Notes under the pieces: model-generated
What the model saw: only the letters and a program-made list of their open reading frames with translations
Database searches by the model: none
Told to the model about the DNA's origin: nothing
In this document: positions 10,869 to 19,454 of the stretch, one piece after another
Layout: every line of letters begins with the position of its first letter
Numbering within the stretch: position 1 is the first letter of the stretch
Origin: Sphingomonas sinipercae
GTDB taxonomy: Bacteria > Pseudomonadota > Alphaproteobacteria > Sphingomonadales > Sphingomonadaceae
Reading direction: 5' to 3'
Assembly (NCBI RefSeq): GCF_011302055.1
Contig: NZ_CP049871.1
Location: 1,942,501-2,006,500 of the forward strand
DNA: 64,000 nt
Translations under genes and position numbers: made by a program

Positions 10869-11302
10869 CTAGCGAAGCCAGCCGCGCAGCCGCGAATGGC
10901 GCGCGAACCAGAAGATGGTCCAGGTGATTGCGAAGATCCCGATCGCCATGGCGATGTCGTTGGTGCTCGCCAGATCCCGCATCGCGGGCGTCACCGCGTA
11001 GGGCAGGAAGGTGAAAATCACCGCGATGACCGACACCAGCAGCAATGGCTCGGCCAGTTTTCGGCGCAGGAGCAGCATGATCGTTCCGGCCAGGCCCACC
11101 CACACGGCAATCGCATAGGCCGCAACAGCCCAGATCGGCATCGCGTCGACCATCGCTTTCTGGTCCAGCGGCAAAGTGGCCGGATCGGCCGTCACTTGCA
11201 TCAGATAGCGGCGCACCCGACCGCCATGAACAGGACGGAAGCGATTGCCGCCGCCCAATACCAGCTGGCCAGCGGACGCGGCGAAAACGTGCCTTCGGTC
11301 AT
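10869..11302 (-). pseudogene. Frameshifted conserved membrane protein
   Basis: From the ATG at 11302 the frame reads a plausible N-terminus (MTEGTFSPRPLASWYW...VGCAA) and stops at a TGA at 11203-11201. The adjacent frame continues as ...YLMQVTADPATLPLDQKAMV and a well-formed body with three further hydrophobic segments ending RGWLR. Adding one base around 11207 would join the halves into about 144 residues, matching a four-span family I recall from sphingomonads (a conserved GxxxYLM block at this point). Either the gene is broken by a one-base deletion or this is a sequence error. Function is unknown. Confidence 0.75.
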
Positions 11303-11443
11303 GTCGTGTCTCCCCCCAGAGCAATTTCGACATAGCGCGAACCCGCGCTTGGTGGAACCGACACCGACGAAAAAGACTTGAACCCTCGCGCTGCAAAACT
11401 ACTGCTTTAGTCGGGGTGGGCTCGGCGACGCGAAATCGGCGCC

Positions 11444-12988
11444 ATGGCTTGGGACTCGGACCAATTGTCGGATTTGAGCAGCATTTCGACTGAGCAGCGC
11501 TTGCAGCTGCTCGTCAACGCCGTCACCGATTATGCGATCTACCTGCTTGATGTCGACGGACATGTCGCGAGCTGGAACCCGGGCGCCGAGCGTTTCAAGG
11601 GTTATCGGGCCGAGGAGATCATCGGCCAGCACTTTTCACGATTTTACACCGAGGAAGACCGCGGCTGGGGCGAGCCGCGCATCGCGCTGGAAACGGCGCT
11701 GAACGAAGGCAAGTATGAGCGCGAGGCGCGGCGGGTCCGCAAGGACGGCACCTTGTTCTGGGCACATGTCGTTATCGACCCGATCTTCGATTCCACGGGC
11801 AAGCACATCGGCTTCGCCAAGATCACCCGGGACATCACCGAGCGCAAGGAAGCGCAGCAGCGGCTCGAAGAGACGCAGGCCGCGCTTGCGCAATCGCAAA
11901 AGCTGCAGGCGCTCGGCGAACTGACCGGCGGAATCGCCCATGACTTCAACAATCTGATGACGGTGATCAGCGGATCGTCGGATTTCCTGCTGCGCAAGCC
12001 CGACCTGCCCGTGCAAAAGCGCAAGCAATATCTCCAGGCGATCGCCGAAACCGCGGAACGCGCGAGCACGCTCACCAACCACCTGCTGGCATTCGGCCGC
12101 CGCCAGGCGCTGAAACCGCAGGTGATGGACCTTAATGCCCGGCTCGATGCGGTGGCGGAAATGCTGTCGCGCACGATCGGCTCGAAGTTCAAGCTGGTGC
12201 TCGAGCTGAACGCGGTGCCGGCCGTCATCGAAGTGGACCCGACGCAACTCGAAACCGCCATCCTCAACGCGGCGCTGAACGCCCGCGATGCGCTCGGCGA
12301 GGGCGGCACCGTCACCATCGGCACCGCGAATGTGGAGGAAAATGGCGCGCGCTTCGTCCGCCTGTCGATCAGCGACGAGGGCGAAGGCATGCCGCCGGAG
12401 GTCGTTTCGCGCGCCTTCGAGCCGTTCTTCACCACCAAGGACGTCGGCAAGGGGACCGGGCTTGGACTATCGCAAATCCATGGTTTCGCAGCGCAGGCCG
12501 GGGGACGTGCGGAGATCGCCTCTCAGCCGCAAACGGGTACCACCGTCTCACTGCTGATCCCGGCCAGCGAAAAGCCGCTCGACGCGCCCAACGAACAGGC
12601 CCCGCTTGCCTCGCTTCCCAAGGGGGTGCGGGTGCTTCTGGTCGAAGACAATGAGCGAGTGCGTGAATTTGCGCAGGGCCTGCTCGAGGACTTGGGTTGC
12701 AAGGTGTCCGCGGCCGCCAGCGCGACCGAGGCGTTGCGGCTGCTCGACACCGATGGTGCGGACGTCGTCCTGTCCGACGTGGTCATGCCGGGGATGACCG
12801 GCCTCGCCCTCGCCCGCAAGCTGCGCGAGACTCACCCCGACCTGCCCGTCCTTCTCGCCACCGGCTACAGCGACGAGATCCGCAAGACCGGGTCGGAGTT
12901 CGCGGTCCTCGCCAAGCCGTTCGCCGTCGCTGACCTGAGCGAGGCACTGGCGACCACTCTGGCGGGCAATCGCAACCGCGCCGCGTGA
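11444..12988 (+). CDS. PAS-domain hybrid histidine kinase
   Basis: 514 aa with no membrane spans. A PAS domain (about 20-133, LLVNAVTDYAIYLLDVDGHV to ITRDITERK) is followed by a histidine kinase core with the phosphorylated His at residue 166 (GGIAHDFNNLM), an ATPase with N-box (LNARDAL), G1 (DEGEGMP) and G2 (GKGTGLGLS), then a receiver domain (about 395-510) with acceptor Asp at 445 (VVLSDVVMPG) and Lys at 491 (AKPF). It is a soluble sensor that should pass phosphate through an Hpt protein. The PAS lacks the GRNCRFLQ motif of LOV photosensors. The signal is unknown. Confidence 0.95.
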   Translation: MAWDSDQLSDLSSISTEQRLQLLVNAVTDYAIYLLDVDGHVASWNPGAERFKGYRAEEIIGQHFSRFYTEEDRGWGEPRIALETALNEGKYEREARRVRKDGTLFWAHVVIDPIFDSTGKHIGFAKITRDITERKEAQQRLEETQAALAQSQKLQALGELTGGIAHDFNNLMTVISGSSDFLLRKPDLPVQKRKQYLQAIAETAERASTLTNHLLAFGRRQALKPQVMDLNARLDAVAEMLSRTIGSKFKLVLELNAVPAVIEVDPTQLETAILNAALNARDALGEGGTVTIGTANVEENGARFVRLSISDEGEGMPPEVVSRAFEPFFTTKDVGKGTGLGLSQIHGFAAQAGGRAEIASQPQTGTTVSLLIPASEKPLDAPNEQAPLASLPKGVRVLLVEDNERVREFAQGLLEDLGCKVSAAASATEALRLLDTDGADVVLSDVVMPGMTGLALARKLRETHPDLPVLLATGYSDEIRKTGSEFAVLAKPFAVADLSEALATTLAGNRNRAA

Positions 12989-13031
12989 CTTTCGCGCCCA
13001 GTTGAGCCAAGGCGCCGCGCGCGAGCAAAGC

Positions 13032-13664
13032 GTGGCCTACTCAGTCAAAGAAATCTTCAAGACGCTCCAGGGCGAAGGACGGCACGCGGGCCGCCCGGCG
13101 GTATTCTGCCGCTTTTCCGGCTGCAACCTGTGGTCTGGGCGCGAACAGGACCGGGCCAGCGCGGCCTGCACCTTTTGCGATACCGATTTCGTCGGCACCG
13201 ATGGCGACAATGGCGGCAAATTCGCCGACGCGGCGGCCCTTGCGGATGCCGTTGCAAGGATCTGGGGGGAGGCACGCGACCGGCGCTTCGTGGTGCTGAC
13301 CGGCGGGGAACCGCTGCTGCAGGTCAACCCCGCGCTGATCGATGCGTTGCACGTGCGCGGGTTTGAAATCGCGATGGAGAGCAACGGCACGCTCGGCGCG
13401 CTTCCCGGCATCGACTGGCTGTGCATCAGCCCCAAGGCCGGAGCGCCGCTGATGCAGCGCAGCGGCGACGAGCTCAAGCTGGTCTACCCCCAACCCGCAC
13501 TTCCGCCCGAAAGCGTCGCCGATCTTCCTTTCCGCGAATATTGGCTGCAGCCGATGGACGGCCCCGATCGCGCCGCGAACACCGCCGCAGCGGTGGACTA
13601 TTGCCTTGCCAATCCGCAATGGCGCCTGAGCCTGCAAACCCACAAACTAATCGGGATTCCGTGA
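13032..13664 (+). CDS. queE: 7-carboxy-7-deazaguanine synthase
   Basis: 210 aa. A radical SAM enzyme converting 6-carboxytetrahydropterin to 7-carboxy-7-deazaguanine in queuosine biosynthesis. It has the modified cluster motif Cx14CxxC (CNLWSGREQDRASAACTFC) seen in part of the QueE family, plus the SAM-binding GGEPLLQ block. The GTG at 13032 gives the usual N-terminus AYSVKEIFKTLQGEG; a TTG at 13002 is a possible longer start. Its TGA overlaps the queD ATG by one base, so the two are co-translated. Confidence 0.95.
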   Translation: MAYSVKEIFKTLQGEGRHAGRPAVFCRFSGCNLWSGREQDRASAACTFCDTDFVGTDGDNGGKFADAAALADAVARIWGEARDRRFVVLTGGEPLLQVNPALIDALHVRGFEIAMESNGTLGALPGIDWLCISPKAGAPLMQRSGDELKLVYPQPALPPESVADLPFREYWLQPMDGPDRAANTAAAVDYCLANPQWRLSLQTHKLIGIP

Positions 13665-14026
13665 TGCACGAGCTGTGCAAAATCTTCCGCTTCGATGCGG
13701 CCCACACGCTTCGGCGGGAGGTCGATGCCGAGCCGAGCCGACGGATTCACGGCCATTCCTACCGCGCCGAGGTAGCGGTGCGCGGAACCCCGGATCCAGC
13801 GAGCGGGATGCTGATCGACCTTGGACTGCTCGACCGTGCCCTGGCGACGCTGCACGACCGGCTCGACCACCATTTCCTCGATGAGGTCGCCGACCTCGGC
13901 CCAGCGACGCTGGAAAATCTGGCGCGGTGGATTTGGGACCGGCTCGCCCCCGATTTCCCCGGCCTCGCCCGGGTGACCGTGCTGCGCGACAGCAGCGGCG
14001 ACAGCTGCAGCTACTTCGGGGCCTAG
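13664..14026 (+). CDS. queD: 6-carboxytetrahydropterin synthase family (QueD), atypical catalytic residue
   Basis: 120 aa. Makes 6-carboxytetrahydropterin from dihydroneopterin triphosphate, feeding QueE. Zinc ligands H14 (DAAHTL), H29 and H31 (IHGHSY) are intact. The residue four before H29, normally the catalytic Cys in QueD, is Ser25. The conserved Glu near the C-terminus is replaced in a RDSSGDSCSYFG segment, which carries a Cys at residue 116. The operon position after queE strongly supports a queuosine role, but the altered active site deserves attention. The stop is a CTAG shared with the convergent transpeptidase gene. Confidence 0.88.
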   Translation: MHELCKIFRFDAAHTLRREVDAEPSRRIHGHSYRAEVAVRGTPDPASGMLIDLGLLDRALATLHDRLDHHFLDEVADLGPATLENLARWIWDRLAPDFPGLARVTVLRDSSGDSCSYFGA

Positions 14027-14601
14027 CCCTCGATGATCACCTTGGTGCCGATCTTCGTCATTCCATAGAGCTGCTGCGCGAACTTCAGCGGCAGCCTGAC
14101 GCAGCCGTGACTGGCGGGATATCCGGGCAGCTTGCCGGCGTGGAAGGCGAGCCCTTTTTCATCGTACATCTGCATGTAAGGCATCGGCGCATTGTCATAT
14201 TTGCGGCTGAAGCCCTTCACCTTCTTGGTCCGCACCGCCCACAGGCCAAGCTGGGTTTCCTTGCCCTTCTTCCCGCTGGAGATGGTGGACACGCCGACCA
14301 GCCGATCCTGGCGATAAACGTAGAAGAGCTGGGAAAGCAGGTCGATGACGACCTTGGTCTCGCCGGTCTTGGGCAGGTCCGCCACCCATTTATATTCGCC
14401 CGGCTTGAGCGTGAGCGGGCCGAACTTGGCGGCCGCAGCCTTATAGGCTTCGGGCGCGCTACCCTGGCTCCAGCGGTACGGAGACTTCTCCGCGACCGGC
14501 GTCAGCGGCGCCTGGGGGACCTTGGGCGCTGGCGTCGTGGCGCAACTCGCCAACAGTGCCGCCGCAACCGCAATATTCGCTGATCTGATCGTCCGCCCCA
14601 C
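14023..14601 (-). CDS. L,D-transpeptidase (YkuD family) lipoprotein
   Basis: 192 aa from a GTG with a GGGAG site upstream. A lipobox (LLASC, Cys near residue 20) tethers it to the envelope. The C-terminal YkuD domain has the catalytic signature HAGKLPGYPASHGCVRLP, containing the active-site Cys. These enzymes form 3-3 peptidoglycan cross-links or attach proteins to the wall. A near-match to the CtrA motif lies about 75 bases upstream. Confidence 0.92.
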   Translation of the reverse strand: MGRTIRSANIAVAAALLASCATTPAPKVPQAPLTPVAEKSPYRWSQGSAPEAYKAAAAKFGPLTLKPGEYKWVADLPKTGETKVVIDLLSQLFYVYRQDRLVGVSTISSGKKGKETQLGLWAVRTKKVKGFSRKYDNAPMPYMQMYDEKGLAFHAGKLPGYPASHGCVRLPLKFAQQLYGMTKIGTKVIIEG

Positions 14602-14672
14602 TGCCCGCTCCCGCCGGTTCCGGCCACTGCTCAGCGCAGCCGGGCGCGACCGTCAATCCGGTAACGTCATGG

Positions 14673-14687
14673 TAAACAGCGGTTTAA
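14673..14687. promoter_or_regulatory. Near-match to a CtrA binding motif
   Basis: Read on the minus strand: TTAA, seven bases, TTTA, one base off the alphaproteobacterial CtrA consensus TTAA-N7-TTAA. It lies about 75 bases upstream of the L,D-transpeptidase start and overlaps the end of the HD-GYP gene. A chance match is quite possible. Confidence 0.25.
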
Positions 14688-16075
14688 TTGGAAACGGGGG
14701 CGATCGCGCGCAACGCTTCAAAGCATTCGGGGTCGACTGCCTTGCCAACCTCGCCCTCAATGATGGCCAGCGCCTTGGCCACCGGCATTGCGCCTCGGTA
14801 CGGACGTTCCGCGGTCAGCGCGTCGAAGAAATCGCAGGCGGTGATGATCCGCGTGTCGCGGGCGATCTGCACACCTTCCAGTCCCAGCGGGTAGCCGGTT
14901 CCGTCGAGACGCTCGTGGTGGGCGGCGGCGATGTCGGCGATGTCGGACAGCGCGCCGATGCGGCCGAGGATTTCACGCGTGTGCGAAGCATGTTCGCGCA
15001 TCCGGTCCCACTCCGACCCAGTCAGCGCCGCCGGCTTGTCGAGGATGGCGTTGGACACGCCCAGCTTGCCGATGTCGTGCAGCAGGGCGGCCCGGCGAAG
15101 CGTCCGACGACGCTCGGCCGGAACGCCGGTCGCGGCGGCGATGCGATCGGCCAGATCGCCGACCCGCTGCGAATGTCCGGCGGTGAACGGGCTTTTGGCG
15201 TCGATCACCTGCCCAAAGGCTTCCGCGATGCGATCGAGGAAGTCGTCGTCGACCGGCCGCGCCTCCTCGTGGGGCGCGAAGGGAACGAGATAGACCTCGA
15301 TCAGCGGCGACCGAAGGGTCGTCCAGAAGTCCGGACCGGCCGCCAGCCGTTCGACAGCGGTGACCAGTTCCGGGTCCAGCCACGACCCGGAACGGCGGCG
15401 AACCTCGTCAATGGCCGCCTGCGGGCCCGCATGCGAATGGAAGACGTCGATGACCTGCGCCAGCAACGCGATGCGCGCGAACAAGGGGACCGATTGTCCT
15501 TCCAGCCCGTGCGGCTTGCCCGACCCGTCCCAATGTTCGTCGAGCGAATAGATGCCGCCACAGGTGGCCTCCGAGAAGCCGAGCGAGGCGGCGATATCGG
15601 CGCCGCGGGTGCAGCGCGACAGGATCATCTCGCGCGCCAGCCGCGGCCCGTCGCGAAGGATCCGCCCGACCTTGGCCGTGCGCTCGCGCCAAGGCGCGTT
15701 CACCGCGGTGCGCGAAAGAACGAAGCGGATGCTCGCCGCAAGGCTCGTCCCAACCGTCTTGTAACCGCGCTTGAAGGCAAGGTCGTCGGCTTCATAAAGC
15801 TCGCAGATCCGTGCCGCGTTGCTGCTGCAGCCGAGGTCCTTGAGCAGCAGCGCGTAATAAAGGTCGGTGCGGTCGGCCGGCGAAAGGCCGAGCGCGCGGC
15901 CGACCTGGCTGCCGATCCAGCAGCAGCGGACGCTGTGCCCGGCCGGTTGGCCCTCGGTCAGGTCGAGCGCGTAGCTGAACGCAGCAACCAGCTCCGATAA
16001 GCGGACCTTTTCGACCGCGCCTTGCAGTGGCTGGTGGTACAACGGAACGGCCTTTGCTGATGGTGCGTCGCGCAC
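14684..16075 (-). CDS. Tandem HD-GYP protein, probable cyclic-di-GMP phosphodiesterase
   Basis: 463 aa, GTG start, no clear ribosome site. The second half is a canonical HD-GYP domain with HDIGKLG and HHERLDGTGYP, the metal and substrate motifs of c-di-GMP phosphodiesterases. The first half looks like a decayed copy: H47, then LKDLG in place of HD (about 79-83), then DEHWDGSGKPHG in place of HHExxDGxGYP. No receiver or membrane segment precedes it. The N-terminal copy is probably regulatory. The catalytic role is inferred from motifs. Confidence 0.88.
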   Translation of the reverse strand: MRDAPSAKAVPLYHQPLQGAVEKVRLSELVAAFSYALDLTEGQPAGHSVRCCWIGSQVGRALGLSPADRTDLYYALLLKDLGCSSNAARICELYEADDLAFKRGYKTVGTSLAASIRFVLSRTAVNAPWRERTAKVGRILRDGPRLAREMILSRCTRGADIAASLGFSEATCGGIYSLDEHWDGSGKPHGLEGQSVPLFARIALLAQVIDVFHSHAGPQAAIDEVRRRSGSWLDPELVTAVERLAAGPDFWTTLRSPLIEVYLVPFAPHEEARPVDDDFLDRIAEAFGQVIDAKSPFTAGHSQRVGDLADRIAAATGVPAERRRTLRRAALLHDIGKLGVSNAILDKPAALTGSEWDRMREHASHTREILGRIGALSDIADIAAAHHERLDGTGYPLGLEGVQIARDTRIITACDFFDALTAERPYRGAMPVAKALAIIEGEVGKAVDPECFEALRAIAPVSN

Positions 16076-16139
16076 TCAGCTTAATCCGGGTCCGGTTAGC
16101 TCAACGTTTCCGTTGCTGGTTAACGGGCAGGCGTCCGGC

Positions 16140-17699
16140 TCATTCCCATTCGATCGTGCCGGGCGGCTTTGACGTATAGTCGTACACCACGCGGTTGATG
16201 CCCTGCACTTCGTTGACGATGCGGGTGGCGACCCGGCTGAGGAAGGCGGCGTCGAACGGATAGACGTCGGCGGTCATGCCATCGACGCTGGTCACGGCCC
16301 GCAAGCCGCAGACGCTGTCGTAGGTGCGGTAATCGCCCATCACGCCAACCGTGCGCACCGGCAGAAGCACCGCGAACGCCTGCCAGATCGCGTCGTACAG
16401 CCCGGCAGCACGGATTTCCTTGAGGTAGATGGTGTCCGCCTTGCGCAGGATGTCGCAACGTTCCTTAGTCACTTCGCCGGGAATGCGGATGGCGAGGCCC
16501 GGCCCCGGGAACGGGTGCCGGCCAACGAACGCTTCGGGCAGGCCAAGCTCGCGGCCAAGCTCGCGCACCTCGTCCTTGAACAGTTCGCGCAGCGGCTCGA
16601 CCAGCTTCATGTTCATCCGCTCGGGCAGGCCGCCGACGTTGTGGTGGCTTTTGATCGTCACGCTTGGCCCGCCTGTGAAGCTGACGCTTTCGATGACGTC
16701 GGGATACAGAGTGCCTTGCGCCAGGAAGTCGGCGCCGCCGACCTTGCGCGCTTCCTCCTCGAACACGTCGATGAAGGTCTTGCCGATGAACTTGCGCTTG
16801 GCCTCCGGGTCGGTGAGGCCTTCGAGGCCGGAGAGGAACATGTGCTCTGCGTCCACGTGGACGAGCGGGATGTTGTAGCTGTTGCGGAACAGCGAGACGA
16901 CTTGTTCGGCCTCGTTCGCGCGCATCAGGCCGTGATCGACGAAGACGCAGGTCAGTTGCTCACCGATCGCTTCGTGGATCAGCACCGCGGCAACGGCGCT
17001 GTCGACGCCGCCCGAAAGCCCGCAGATCACCCTGCCGGATCCTACCTGCTGGCGGATTTCGGCGATCTTGGCGTCCCGGAACGCGCCCATCGTCCAGTCG
17101 CCTGAGCAGCCGCAAATGTGCCGCGCGAAATTGGCCAGCAGCTTGCCGCCGTCCGGCGTGTGCACCACCTCCGGGTGGAACATCATCGAATAGCGTTTCT
17201 GGCCCTCGTTGGTGGCGATCGCATAGGGTGCGCCTTCCGAACTCGCGACCACCTCGAAGCCAGGGGCAAGCGTCTCGACGCGGTCGCCGTGGCTCATCCA
17301 CACCTGATGCTTTTCGCCAACTTGCCACAGCCCGTCGAACAGGGCCGACGGGGCGACGATATCAATGAAGGCGCGCCCGAACTCGCGCTGGTCGGAGCTG
17401 ACCACGCTCCCGCCAAGCTGCTGGTGCAAGGTTTGTTGCCCGTAACAGATGCCCAGGAGCGGCAGGCCGCTGTCGAAGATTGCCTGCGGCGCGCGCGGGC
17501 TGTCCTTCGACATCACCGAGGAAGGGCCGCCGGAAAAGATCACGCCCCTGGGCCGAATCCTTTCGAACGCTTCCTCCGAAGCGTTGAACGGGGCGATCTC
17601 GCAATAGACGCCGGCCTCCCGGACGCGCCGGGCGATCAGCTGGGTCACCTGGCTGCCGAAGTCGACGATGAGGATGGAGTCTGCAGGCTGGATCGTCAT
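16140..17699 (-). CDS. guaA: GMP synthase (glutamine-hydrolysing)
   Basis: 519 aa. Converts XMP to GMP with glutamine and ATP. The N-terminal class I amidotransferase has the nucleophile block LLGICYGQQ and the partner His/Glu ([10 protein letters not shown]). The ATP-pyrophosphatase domain has the SGGVDS P-loop ([12 protein letters not shown]), and the C-terminal dimerisation domain ends in ...[10 protein letters not shown], as expected. The ATG at 17699 is chosen over an upstream in-frame ATG because the extra 21 residues are not family-like. Confidence 0.98.
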   Translation of the reverse strand: MTIQPADSILIVDFGSQVTQLIARRVREAGVYCEIAPFNASEEAFERIRPRGVIFSGGPSSVMSKDSPRAPQAIFDSGLPLLGICYGQQTLHQQLGGSVVSSDQREFGRAFIDIVAPSALFDGLWQVGEKHQVWMSHGDRVETLAPGFEVVASSEGAPYAIATNEGQKRYSMMFHPEVVHTPDGGKLLANFARHICGCSGDWTMGAFRDAKIAEIRQQVGSGRVICGLSGGVDSAVAAVLIHEAIGEQLTCVFVDHGLMRANEAEQVVSLFRNSYNIPLVHVDAEHMFLSGLEGLTDPEAKRKFIGKTFIDVFEEEARKVGGADFLAQGTLYPDVIESVSFTGGPSVTIKSHHNVGGLPERMNMKLVEPLRELFKDEVRELGRELGLPEAFVGRHPFPGPGLAIRIPGEVTKERCDILRKADTIYLKEIRAAGLYDAIWQAFAVLLPVRTVGVMGDYRTYDSVCGLRAVTSVDGMTADVYPFDAAFLSRVATRIVNEVQGINRVVYDYTSKPPGTIEWE

Positions 17700-17819
17700 G
17701 CGAGGCGGATAGCCCAATGTCGTTGCGTGTAAAGGTGAGTTGGATAGCTCCCCAGCGCGCACGATTGGCGCTCACTGTGTCCCAGCCGCATCAGTGGCGA
17801 CTAAAAGTCATGGAGACAG

Positions 17820-17848
17820 TTGTTAAGACCGGTCGAAGCTTGAATAAT
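17820..17848 (+). promoter_or_regulatory. Candidate sigma70-type promoter for the outer-membrane protein gene
   Basis: TTGTTA and AATAAT separated by 17 bases, 28 bases before the ATG of the barrel protein. No other comparably AT-rich element is seen in this intergenic gap. Inferred only. Confidence 0.45.
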
Positions 17849-17875
17849 ACGGCACCTGCTATCTGGGGGTTTTAC

Positions 17876-18715
17876 ATGTACAAGTATCTGCTTGCGGCCA
17901 CTGCGCTCGCACTCGTGTCTTCGCCGGCCGCGGCCCGCGATGGCATGCCCTATTTCGGTATCGAAGGCGGCGCGATCTTCGGCGGTAACATCAAGTCCGA
18001 TCTCGTCGCCGACGTCGAAGGCCAGACCTTCACGCTCAACGACGCCTTCACCATCGATCTCGATCCGGCCTATGACGTCGACGTCATCGCCGGCATGGAT
18101 TTCGGCATGGTTCGCGGCGAAGTTGAACTGAGCCACAAGAAATTGAAGGTTCAGGACGTCTCGTTCAGCGACGCGTTCTTCGAAATCGACCCTGAAGATG
18201 CCGAGGACCTCGACCTTGAAGGTGCTCAGCTCGAGCTTCAGGAGGCCAATGGCCGAGTCAATTCGATCATGGTCAACGGCCTGATCGACGCCCTCAACCG
18301 CGGCGGCAACAGCCTGTTCGTCGGCGGCGGCGTTGGCTACTCGAACGTCAAGTTCGGCGGCGAAAAGGACAATGCCTTCTCGTGGCAGCTGCTCGCGGGC
18401 ATGCGTGCCGCGGTCAGCAGCAATCTTGACGTTGGCGTTAAGTATCGCTTCTTCAACGCCGAGGACCTGCGCTTCGGCGACGTCGATGAAGACGGCCTGG
18501 CGGTTAACAGCAACCTGCGCAGCCACAGCATCCTGCTGAGCTTCATCTACAACTTCGGCGCAGCTCCGCTGCCCGTCGTCCCGGTTGCTCCGGTGGTCGT
18601 CGATACGACTCCGCCGCCGCCCGCCACGCAGACCTGCCCGGACGGCAGCGTCATCCTGGCGACCGCGATGTGCCCGCCTCCGCCGCCGGCGGTTGTTCCG
18701 GGCGAGCGCGGCTAA
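17876..18715 (+). CDS. Outer-membrane beta-barrel protein
   Basis: 279 aa from the ATG at 17876, preceded by GGGGG. A Sec signal peptide (YKYLLAATALALVSSPAAA) leads into an OmpA-like eight-strand barrel with alternating aromatic strands (VGVKYRFFNAED, SILLSFIYNFG). After the barrel comes a Pro-rich tail with two Cys (PPPPATQTCPDGSVILATAM then CPPPPP), typical of sphingomonad surface porins but with no peptidoglycan-binding OmpA domain. A strong terminator follows, so it is probably a single-gene transcript. Confidence 0.85.
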   Translation: MYKYLLAATALALVSSPAAARDGMPYFGIEGGAIFGGNIKSDLVADVEGQTFTLNDAFTIDLDPAYDVDVIAGMDFGMVRGEVELSHKKLKVQDVSFSDAFFEIDPEDAEDLDLEGAQLELQEANGRVNSIMVNGLIDALNRGGNSLFVGGGVGYSNVKFGGEKDNAFSWQLLAGMRAAVSSNLDVGVKYRFFNAEDLRFGDVDEDGLAVNSNLRSHSILLSFIYNFGAAPLPVVPVAPVVVDTTPPPPATQTCPDGSVILATAMCPPPPPAVVPGERG

Positions 18716-18739
18716 GCCTCGCATCGCTAGAGAAATTGA

Positions 18740-18770
18740 GACGGGGGCGTTCGCGCTCCCGTCTTTTTTT
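18740..18770 (+). terminator. Rho-independent terminator
   Basis: A ten-base stem GACGGGGGCG / CGCTCCCGTC with one G-U pair and a TTCG tetraloop, followed by seven T. It ends the barrel-protein transcript before the convergent PilZ gene. Confidence 0.93.
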
Positions 18771-18778
18771 GTGCCCGG

Positions 18779-19276
18779 CTAACGCCGCGCCAGCGCCGAG
18801 TTCACTGCCGCCAGCGGCCTGGCCAGCGCATCGCGCGCCACCGCTCCAAGCGAGAGGGCGACACAGGCGGCGCCCAATGCGATTGTTGCGAACTGCATCG
18901 CACGGCCGCGATGCCCGCTCGACTCCGCCGCGAATGAGCTTCGCGAGGCTCGCCGGCGTTCACGCGGAAGCACGTGGGCCGGCGCGGACTCAGCCGGCAG
19001 CGCGCTTCGATCCGGCTCGTTGATAAGCGAATAGATCGGGATCGTGCCCTGAGTCCGGACCCCGAAGCGCCGATCGCTGCGCCATACGACTTGACCGATC
19101 ACCACATGCACGCCGCGACAGATTTCGACATAGTCGCCCCGTTGCGGCGGCCGAGCGGCCTGCAAGCCCAGCCCGCGCGAAGCGACGTTGACGATACACG
19201 CGTCGTGCCACGCGCCGCCGACGCGCATGCGCGCCCGGACCAGCACCCTGCGGCGTTCTTCCCGCGGCTTGAGCAA
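18779..19276 (-). CDS. PilZ-domain protein with C-terminal membrane segment
   Basis: 165 aa if started at the TTG at 19276, which has a strong GGGGGAGGA site about eight bases upstream; a longer TTG start at 19321 is possible. The PilZ domain shows the Arg-rich entry (REERRRVLVRAR) and NVASRGLGLQA, matching RxxxR and [DN]xSxxG of c-di-GMP receptors. A linker rich in Arg/Ser leads to a hydrophobic segment near the C-terminus (ATIALGAACVALSLGAVA). A membrane-tethered c-di-GMP effector is likely; the output is unknown. Confidence 0.8.
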   Translation of the reverse strand: MLKPREERRRVLVRARMRVGGAWHDACIVNVASRGLGLQAARPPQRGDYVEICRGVHVVIGQVVWRSDRRFGVRTQGTIPIYSLINEPDRSALPAESAPAHVLPRERRRASRSSFAAESSGHRGRAMQFATIALGAACVALSLGAVARDALARPLAAVNSALARR

Positions 19277-19400
19277 ACCGCTTCCTCCCCCAGTGCAGCG
19301 ACGCTTCGGGAAGGATGACAAGGTTCAGCTAGCCGGGACTTACCTGCCGGTCCGATTCGGATCGTTTCTCCGTGGGCGGCAAGAACCTTGGATGCCCCAA

Positions 19401-19432
19401 CGAAAAGCGCCGGAGCTCTCGCCCCGGCGCTT
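19401..19432 (-). terminator. Probable terminator of the Tyr/Gly-rich protein gene
   Basis: Nine-base perfect stem AAGCGCCGG / CCGGCGCTT with a ten-base loop. On the minus strand it is followed by TTTTCG. It sits 22 bases after the stop of the gene at 19455-19982. Confidence 0.7.
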
Positions 19433-19454
19433 CCCTTTTCGTTTCGGCCGTCGC

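Noticed and set aside
14522..16000. 492-residue plus-strand open frame
   Set aside because: Shadow of the HD-GYP and transpeptidase genes; no recognisable motif and strongly Arg/Gly-biased.
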